Part shown: positions 58,563 to 64,000 of the stretch, in pieces
Numbering within the stretch: position 1 is the first letter of the stretch
How the letters are laid out: the number at the start of each line of letters is the position of its first letter
From: Verrucomicrobiia bacterium
GTDB taxonomy: Bacteria; Verrucomicrobiota; Verrucomicrobiia; Verrucomicrobiales; Akkermansiaceae
Length of the DNA stretch: 64,000 nt
Direction: 5' to 3'
NCBI GenBank assembly: GCA_030431475.1
Contig: JAUIJD010000002.1
Coordinates: 1 to 64,000, forward strand
Notes under the pieces: generated by a model
Seen by the model: only the letters and a program-made list of their open reading frames with translations
Database searches by the model: none
What the model was told of the DNA's origin: nothing
Made by a program: the position numbers and the translations under genes

Positions 58563-60320
58563 ATGTCCGCAATTCGCCCGTTCCGCTCCCTGTTTTCGGT
58601 CGTTCTGGCGGCCTTTGCCCTGCTCCTGCCATCGGTGGGGAACGCCCAGGAATCCGGGCCTTCGCTGGACGAACGTCTGGACGCCGTGCTCGAGCCGGTG
58701 GCGGTCTGGGCGGACCGGATCGTTTTCTACTCCGTGCCCATCCTGGGGGAGAATGTCCCGATCGTCCTGATCCTGCTGGCGACGACCGGCCTGTTTCTCA
58801 CCCTTTATTTCAAGTTCATCAATTTCAGGGCCTTCGGTCTCGCGCTCCGAACGGTGCGCGGACGCTACTCGTCGAAGGATGATCCGGGGCAGATCACCCA
58901 CTTCCAGGCCCTGTCGACCGCGCTTTCGGCGACGGTGGGCCTCGGCAACATCGCCGGAGTGGCGGTGGCCATCGGCGTCGGTGGGCCGGGCGCGGTGTTC
59001 TGGATGATCATCATGGGCCTGCTGGGGATGACCTCCAAGTTCGCCGAGTGTACGCTCGGGGTGGCCTATCGCGACATCGACGACGAGGGCCGCGTCCACG
59101 GCGGGGCGATGCGCTATCTCGAGAAGGGCATGCGGGAACACGGCGCCGGGGGGCTCGGCAAGGTGCTCGCCATCCTCTTCGCGGTGGCCTGCGTCGGCGG
59201 AGCGCTGGGTGCCGGCAACATGTTCCAGATGAACCAGTCCGCCGAGCAGATCGGCGAGACCTTCGGGGTCTTCCAGGACGGGCAGAGCTGGCTGCTCGGC
59301 GTGATCGTCGCGGTCATGGTCGGCGCGGTGATCATCGGCGGCATCGTCTGGATCGCCCGCGTCACGGAGGTGCTGGTGCCCTTCATGACGATCATCTACG
59401 TGTTGGCCTGCGTGATCGTGCTGGCCGGATATCTCTCCGACATTCCGGAGGCGCTGGCGACCATCTTCCGGGAGGCGCTTTCCCCCGAGGCGGGGATCGG
59501 CGGTTTCATCGGCGGGCTGATCCAGGGGATCAAGCGCGGTGTGTTCTCGAACGAGGCCGGCCTGGGGTCGGCGGCGATCGCCCACGCCCCGGTGAAGACC
59601 CGGCGTCCGGCGAGCGAGGGCGTGGTGGCCCTTCTCGAGCCGTTCACCGATACGGTCGTGATCTGCCTGATGACCGCGCTGGTGATTGTGACGACCGGCG
59701 TTTGGAAGGCGGATGCCAACATCAATGGTGAAACGGTGATGCGCGAGGCCGCCTCGGCCAATGCCCCGGTCGTCCGGCAGCTGGTCGACGGGGATCTGAT
59801 CCACATCGTCGATCAGGAACTCGAGGACGACAGGTGGATGGAGATCGAGATGAAGGACCGGGATGCCGGGGGCTTCGTGCTCGCCGAAAGCGTCACGGAA
59901 CGATCCGGATGGTCGGGCGGGATCTGGCTCACCTCGCGATCCTTCGGCTCGGTGATTCCGTGGTTCCCCTACGTGCTGGCGGTGGCGGTGTTCCTGTTCG
60001 CCTTCTCGACGATGATTTCGTGGTCCTACTACGGCGAGCAGGCGATCTACTACCTCGTCGGCGGCAACAAGGGGGTGATCATCGCCTACAAGCTCGTGTT
60101 CTGCGGGTGCGTGGTGATCGGGGCGGCGGCTTCACTGAAGAATGTGCTGATGCTCTCGGACGCGATGTACTTCGCCATGGTCCTTCCCAACCTGATCGGC
60201 CTCTACTTCATGCTGCCGCGGATCCGGCGCGAGCTGAACCGATTCGTTGCCTTCGCCGGTCGGGTCGATGCCGGTGCCAGCCTCGAGGAGGCCGACCGGG
60301 CCGAGCAGGGAAGCGCTTGA
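58563..60320 (+). CDS. Sodium:alanine (amino acid) symporter, AGCS family
   Basis: A 585-aa inner-membrane transporter. AGCS landmarks: GQITHFQALSTALSATVGLG, NIAGVAVAIGVGGPGAVFWM, GMTSKFAECTLGVAYR, GIKRGVFSNEAGLGSAAIAH, and FAFSTMISWSYYGEQA, with about ten hydrophobic segments. Typical family members are about 450-480 aa. The excess here comes from an N-terminal signal-like extension ending SVGNAQ and a hydrophilic insert of roughly 60 residues (DLIHIVDQELEDDRW...SVTERSG) before the last helices. Substrate is alanine or glycine by family; cation is usually sodium. The helicase gene starts 31 bp downstream. Confidence 0.92.
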   Translation: MSAIRPFRSLFSVVLAAFALLLPSVGNAQESGPSLDERLDAVLEPVAVWADRIVFYSVPILGENVPIVLILLATTGLFLTLYFKFINFRAFGLALRTVRGRYSSKDDPGQITHFQALSTALSATVGLGNIAGVAVAIGVGGPGAVFWMIIMGLLGMTSKFAECTLGVAYRDIDDEGRVHGGAMRYLEKGMREHGAGGLGKVLAILFAVACVGGALGAGNMFQMNQSAEQIGETFGVFQDGQSWLLGVIVAVMVGAVIIGGIVWIARVTEVLVPFMTIIYVLACVIVLAGYLSDIPEALATIFREALSPEAGIGGFIGGLIQGIKRGVFSNEAGLGSAAIAHAPVKTRRPASEGVVALLEPFTDTVVICLMTALVIVTTGVWKADANINGETVMREAASANAPVVRQLVDGDLIHIVDQELEDDRWMEIEMKDRDAGGFVLAESVTERSGWSGGIWLTSRSFGSVIPWFPYVLAVAVFLFAFSTMISWSYYGEQAIYYLVGGNKGVIIAYKLVFCGCVVIGAAASLKNVLMLSDAMYFAMVLPNLIGLYFMLPRIRRELNRFVAFAGRVDAGASLEEADRAEQGSA

Positions 60321-60351
60321 TCGTGGCGGCCCCCGACGCATCCTTGACGGC

Positions 60352-62427
60352 ATGGCGCGCGAGTTCAACCTGACCAGCCGACCGAAGAAGGGGGCATCGG
60401 GAATCGACTACCGGGCGGAGCTCAACGAGGAGCAGTTCGCCGCGGTGACGTCGGCGCCCGGGGCGGCGCTGGTGATCGCCGGCGCGGGGTCGGGCAAGAC
60501 GCGGACGCTGACCTACCGCGTCGCCTACCTGCTCGACCAGGGTGTCGATCCGCGGCACATCCTGCTGCTGACCTTCACCAACAAGGCGGCCCGCGAGATG
60601 ACCGAACGGGTGCGCGAGCTGGTGCCGCACGACCTCTCTCCACTGTGGAGCGGCACCTTCCACTCGATCGGCAACCGCATCCTCCGCCGCCACGCCGAGG
60701 ACCTCGGGCTGACCAAGGCCTTCTCCATCCTCGACCGGGACGACCAGAAGTCGCTGCTTTCCGGGGTGGTCGGCGGCATGGACATCGACACCAGCGTGCG
60801 GCGATTTCCCAAGGCCGATGTGTTGGCGACGATGTTCAGCCTGGTGGAGAACACCGGGGTGGAGCTGAAGGCCTTGATCGAAACCCGCTACCCGTACTTC
60901 GAGGACTGGACGCGGGAGATCATTGAAGTCCACAAGCGCTACACCAAGCGCAAGCTGCAGACCAATTCGGCGGACTTCGACGACCTGCTGGTGCTCACGC
61001 TCAGGCTGTTCAAGGAGCAGCCCGACGTGCTGGCGCTCTATCGCAAGAGGTTCCGTCACGTCCTGGTCGACGAGTATCAGGACACGAACGCCGTCCAATG
61101 CGAGCTGATCGACCTGCTGGCGGCCGACGGCGGTTCGGTGATGGCGGTCGGCGACGATGCCCAGTCGATCTACTCGTGGCGAGGGGCCGACATGGAGAAC
61201 ATCCTGACCTTTCCCGAACGCTACGACGGGTGCCGGGTGTTCAAGATCGAGACCAACTACCGCAGCGTGCCGGAGATTCTCGAACTGTCGAACACGGCGA
61301 TCCGCGCGAACCAGGCGCGCTTCGAGAAGGACTTGCGTTCGGCCCGGGCGGCGCTGGGGACCAAGCCGGCGCTGGTTCCGCTGGAGGATCCCTCGACCCA
61401 GGCGCGCTTCATCGCCCAGCGCCTGTTGCAGCTGCGCGACGAGGAGGGGGTTCCGCTGGAGGAGATGGCGGTGATCTACCGGGCCCACTTCCAATCGCTG
61501 GAGATCCAGATGGAGCTGACCTCGCACGGGATCCCCTTCGCGATCACCAGCGGGCTCCGCTTCTTCGAGCAGGCCCACATCAAGGATGTCGCCGCGTTTC
61601 TCCGTTTCGTGACCAACCGGCGCGACGAGACCAGCTTCAAGCGCATCGTCCTCCTGCTCCCCGGAATCGGGGCGAAAGGGGCGGAAAAACTGTGGCGGGC
61701 GTGGCTGGATACCGGCTGGGCGGGGCGCGAGGAGACGCCGGACTGGCCGGAGGTGCTGGGGGGCTTGAAGGGGGTGCCGAAGAAGGCGGCCAACCACTGG
61801 GAGCAGCTCGGCTACATCTTTGCCGAGATGACCCCGGACGGTGAATTCGCGACACCGTCGGACATGGTCTACAGCGTGCTCGAGGGGATGTACGACGAGC
61901 ATCTGAGGTCCAGCTACGACAATTACGAGAACCGTCGTAGCGACATCGAGCAGCTGATGAGCTACGGTGGCGGCTTCGACGATGTGCTCGATTTCCTCTC
62001 CCAGCTTTCGCTTCTCGGATCGGCCGACGGTGAGCCGGGCGGGGACCGGACCGAGCCGGACCGGGAGAAGGTCACGCTCTCATCCATCCACCAGGCCAAG
62101 GGCCTCGAATGGAAGGCGGTCTTCGTCGTCTGGCTGGCCGAGGGGCAGTTTCCGAACGGCCGGGTGATCGAGGCCGACGATCCCGACATGATGGAGGAGG
62201 AGCGGCGGTTGTTCTACGTGGCGGTGACCCGGGCGAAGGATGAGCTCTACCTGAGCTATCCGATGGTGAACCCGAAGAGCTATTCGGGCGACGTCATCCA
62301 GCGCCCGTCGCGCTTTCTCGAAGACTTTCCGAAGGAAATGGTCGAGGAATGGAAGGTGCGGTCGTCCTGGGAGGAGCCGGACTGGGACGAGGCCGAGTGG
62401 AAAGGCGAGGTCGACGAACCGTTCTGA
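60352..62427 (+). CDS. UvrD/Rep/PcrA-type superfamily 1 DNA helicase
   Basis: A 691-aa cytoplasmic ATP-dependent 3'-5' helicase from ATG 60352; an upstream open frame overlapping the symporter is not convincing. Motifs: Q-motif LNEEQFAAV, Walker A GAGSGKT (44-50, K49), motif Ia LLLTFTNKAAREM, Walker B VDEYQDTN, motif III VGDDAQSIYSWRGA, motif IV ETNYRS, motif V SSIHQAKGLEWKAVFV and motif VI RRLFYVAVTRAKDELYL. Such helicases act in nucleotide-excision and recombination repair. Which paralogue it is (uvrD, pcrA or rep) cannot be assigned from sequence alone, so no symbol is given. Confidence 0.93.
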   Translation: MAREFNLTSRPKKGASGIDYRAELNEEQFAAVTSAPGAALVIAGAGSGKTRTLTYRVAYLLDQGVDPRHILLLTFTNKAAREMTERVRELVPHDLSPLWSGTFHSIGNRILRRHAEDLGLTKAFSILDRDDQKSLLSGVVGGMDIDTSVRRFPKADVLATMFSLVENTGVELKALIETRYPYFEDWTREIIEVHKRYTKRKLQTNSADFDDLLVLTLRLFKEQPDVLALYRKRFRHVLVDEYQDTNAVQCELIDLLAADGGSVMAVGDDAQSIYSWRGADMENILTFPERYDGCRVFKIETNYRSVPEILELSNTAIRANQARFEKDLRSARAALGTKPALVPLEDPSTQARFIAQRLLQLRDEEGVPLEEMAVIYRAHFQSLEIQMELTSHGIPFAITSGLRFFEQAHIKDVAAFLRFVTNRRDETSFKRIVLLLPGIGAKGAEKLWRAWLDTGWAGREETPDWPEVLGGLKGVPKKAANHWEQLGYIFAEMTPDGEFATPSDMVYSVLEGMYDEHLRSSYDNYENRRSDIEQLMSYGGGFDDVLDFLSQLSLLGSADGEPGGDRTEPDREKVTLSSIHQAKGLEWKAVFVVWLAEGQFPNGRVIEADDPDMMEEERRLFYVAVTRAKDELYLSYPMVNPKSYSGDVIQRPSRFLEDFPKEMVEEWKVRSSWEEPDWDEAEWKGEVDEPF

Positions 62428-62430
62428 GGC

Positions 62431-62444
62431 GGACCACGCGGTCC
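62431..62444. terminator. Short hairpin between convergent helicase and permease genes
   Basis: GGACC-ACGC-GGTCC in the 17-bp gap between two stop codons. The stem is five G/C-rich pairs with no T-run on either side, so it is at best a weak bidirectional terminator. Confidence 0.3.
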
Positions 62445-63233
62445 TCACCGCTTCGCGAACAGGCTGGCGGCGATGGACAGGCCGATGGCGGCAACGATGA
62501 ACCGGACGACCTTGGCGGGCACCCGTTGGGCGAAATGGGCGCCGAGGAAGTAGCCGGGCACCGAGCCGACGAGGAGGATCAGCGCGAGCCGTCCGTCGAA
62601 GCTGCCGGTGAGGAGGAAGAACAGCATCGCCGCGGTGTTGCAGAGCAGCGCGAGGAGATTCTTGAGGGCGTTCATCCGGTTCAGGTCGCGGATGCCGAGC
62701 AGGCCGAGGCCGGCCAGCATCATGATCCCGATCCCGGCGCCGAAGTAGCCGCCATAGACGGCCACCAGCGACTGGAAGGCATTCCCCCAGCGCGGTGGTT
62801 GGTCCGGATCCCGGTCGCCGGCGTGGGCGAAGGCCCAGCGGCGGATGGGTTCGTTGGCGAGGAAGAGGATGGTGGCGCCCAGGATGAGCCAGGGGACGGC
62901 GGCCTCGAAGACCGATTCCGGAAGGCGGACGAGCAGCAGCGCGCCTGCCAGGCCGCCGACCAGCGACACGATACCCAGCGGCAGGATCCAGGACCGCATT
63001 TCCCGCAAACGGTGGCGGAAGGCCCAGACCGAGCCCGGCATGCCGAACCACAGGGCGACGGTGGAGGTGGTGTTGGCCATCACCGCCGGGAGGCCGGCGG
63101 CGAGCAGGGCCGGAAAAGTCAGCATGGTGCCGCCCCCGGCGATCGCGTTCATCGCGCCGGCGAGGAAGCCGGCGGCGAGGACGATCCAGTCGGAGGCCGT
63201 GAACACAGGCGGCTTTTTCGGGGGAATCGACAT
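62445..63233 (-). CDS. TauE/SafE-family sulfite exporter-type permease
   Basis: A 262-aa membrane protein with about seven to eight hydrophobic segments. The family's N-terminal signature is clear: FLAGAMNAIAGGGTMLTFPA followed by ANTTSTVALWFGMPGSVWAF. A second related repeat lies in YGGYFGAGIGIMMLAGLGLLG and NLLALLCNTAAMLFFLLTG. The family exports or imports small sulfur- or carbon-containing anions (sulfite, sulfoacetate and others); the substrate is not readable here. It converges with the helicase gene (17-bp gap) and diverges from recN (123-bp gap). Confidence 0.9.
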   Translation of the reverse strand: MSIPPKKPPVFTASDWIVLAAGFLAGAMNAIAGGGTMLTFPALLAAGLPAVMANTTSTVALWFGMPGSVWAFRHRLREMRSWILPLGIVSLVGGLAGALLLVRLPESVFEAAVPWLILGATILFLANEPIRRWAFAHAGDRDPDQPPRWGNAFQSLVAVYGGYFGAGIGIMMLAGLGLLGIRDLNRMNALKNLLALLCNTAAMLFFLLTGSFDGRLALILLVGSVPGYFLGAHFAQRVPAKVVRFIVAAIGLSIAASLFAKR

Positions 63234-63356
63234 TCCTGTCGATCAGCACTTTCGAAAGGTCGGCGTTCCGGTCGAGAGGAAGGTCGATGCTTCGGAAGCA
63301 CGGCCCGGTATTGATTCGTCGGACCTCGCAGGCATACTCCGGCGACGACCGACGCC

Positions 63357-64000
63357 ATGCTGACCCTGCTGAAGATTCGCAACCTCGCCTTGGTGGATGA
63401 ACTGGTGTGGGAGCTCGGCGAGGGGCTGGTGGCGGTGACGGGCGAAACCGGCGCGGGGAAATCGGTGATCGTCGGGGCCCTCAAGCTGGTGCTGGGCGAG
63501 CGGGCCGACAAATCCCTGATCCGCACCGGGGAGGATTCCTGCACGGTGGAGGCGGTGTTCGAACTCGAGGAGTCCTCGGAGGTCGATGCCGTGCTGGAGG
63601 AGGGCGGGCTTGAGCCCTGCGACGGCGGCCTGCTGATCGTCCGGCGCGTCATCGGAGCCCGGGCGAACCGCCAGTTCGTCAATGATTCGCCCGTCACGCT
63701 GAGCCTGCTCAAGCGGATCGGCGAGCGGCTCGTGGATCTCCATGGGCCGCACGATCACCAGTCCCTGCTTTCGACCGAGCGTCAGCTCGTGATGCTGGAT
63801 GCCTACGCCGATGTGGAGCTGGGGTCGTTCCGCGACGCCTGGCAGGCATGGCGCGAGAAGCAGTCGGAACTGGAGGACCTGCGGGAGGCCGAGTCGGCGG
63901 GCGAGCAGGAGCTGGAACTGCTGCGGCACCAGGTGTCGGAGATCGACGCCGCGGAGCTGAAACCGGAGGAAGAGGAGGAGATCACCGATCGCTGGCGCCG
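63357..64000 (+). CDS. recN: DNA repair protein RecN, 5' part (cut by right edge)
   Basis: 214 codons are visible from ATG 63357 before the window ends. The sequence is an SMC-like ATPase N-terminus: MLTLLKIRNLALVDELVWE, Walker A GETGAGKS (29-36), the RecN-typical GALKLVLGERADKSLIR, RRVIGARANRQFVND and ERLVDLHGPHDHQSLL, then the start of the coiled coil (ESAGEQELELLRHQVSEIDA). RecN tethers DNA ends during double-strand-break repair. A GGTATTG half-site (63307-63313) lies 43 nt before the start. Confidence 0.95.
   Translation, partial: MLTLLKIRNLALVDELVWELGEGLVAVTGETGAGKSVIVGALKLVLGERADKSLIRTGEDSCTVEAVFELEESSEVDAVLEEGGLEPCDGGLLIVRRVIGARANRQFVNDSPVTLSLLKRIGERLVDLHGPHDHQSLLSTERQLVMLDAYADVELGSFRDAWQAWREKQSELEDLREAESAGEQELELLRHQVSEIDAAELKPEEEEEITDRWR

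Overview
The window is GC-rich, densely packed bacterial DNA, most likely from a Verrucomicrobiota member (Verrucomicrobiales-like). The evidence is a Verru_Chthon cassette A protein, a PEP-CTERM-sorted protein, pectate lyases carrying autotransporter-associated (PATR) beta repeats, many very large secreted proteins with thrombospondin-type-3-like calcium motifs, and frequent start codons preceded by ACC/CCAACC-rich leaders instead of Shine-Dalgarno sequences. Nearly every gene from 1 to 57490 encodes a signal-peptide-bearing enzyme or secreted protein. Genes from about 57600 onward are ordinary chromosomal functions.

Layout. 1-9425 (minus): a GH28 polygalacturonase-type enzyme cut by the left edge, a giant GH78 alpha-L-rhamnosidase, and a multidomain secreted protein with no recognised catalytic domain. 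9600-13051 (minus): a two-component pair, a periplasmic beta-propeller (Reg_prop/Y_Y_Y) histidine kinase overlapping a NarL/LuxR response regulator. 13265-19112 (plus): PL4 rhamnogalacturonan lyase, CE12 rhamnogalacturonan acetylesterase, GH2-type glycosidase. 19283-28572 (plus): PEP-CTERM protein, solitary Verru_Chthon A protein, two tandem paralogues of unknown family, GH35 beta-galactosidase, a small membrane protein. 28601-32071: mannonate dehydratase UxuA (minus) diverging from a tandem-domain GH43 enzyme (plus). 32352-47337 (minus): five-gene cluster of GH106 rhamnosidase, a CE12-sialate-O-acetylesterase fusion, a PL1 lyase fused to PATR repeats, a second PL1 lyase and a GH115 glucuronidase, with REP-like paired-hairpin repeats after the stop codons. 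47507-57490 (plus): tightly overlapping six-gene operon of GH105, GH28, GH2, GH43-like, GH127 and PL1. 57501-64000: tRNA-Val(UAC), a secreted protein of unknown function, an AGCS symporter, a UvrD/Rep helicase, a TauE/SafE permease, and the 5' part of recN.

Taken together, 1-57490 reads as a large pectin / rhamnogalacturonan-I degradation locus. PL1, PL4 and GH28 would cut the backbones, CE12-type esterases remove acetyl groups, and GH78 and GH106 remove rhamnose. GH105 would open unsaturated RG disaccharides. GH2, GH35, GH43 and GH127 would strip galactose and arabinose side chains, GH115 would release glucuronic acid, and UxuA fits its catabolism. No SusC/SusD pair or sugar transporter is visible. 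The least-explained features are a C-terminal domain shared by four secreted proteins, concanavalin-like modules shuffled between neighbouring proteins, a 25-nt motif with fixed spacing upstream of four secreted-protein genes, and a REP-like element that forms part of a signal-peptide coding sequence.
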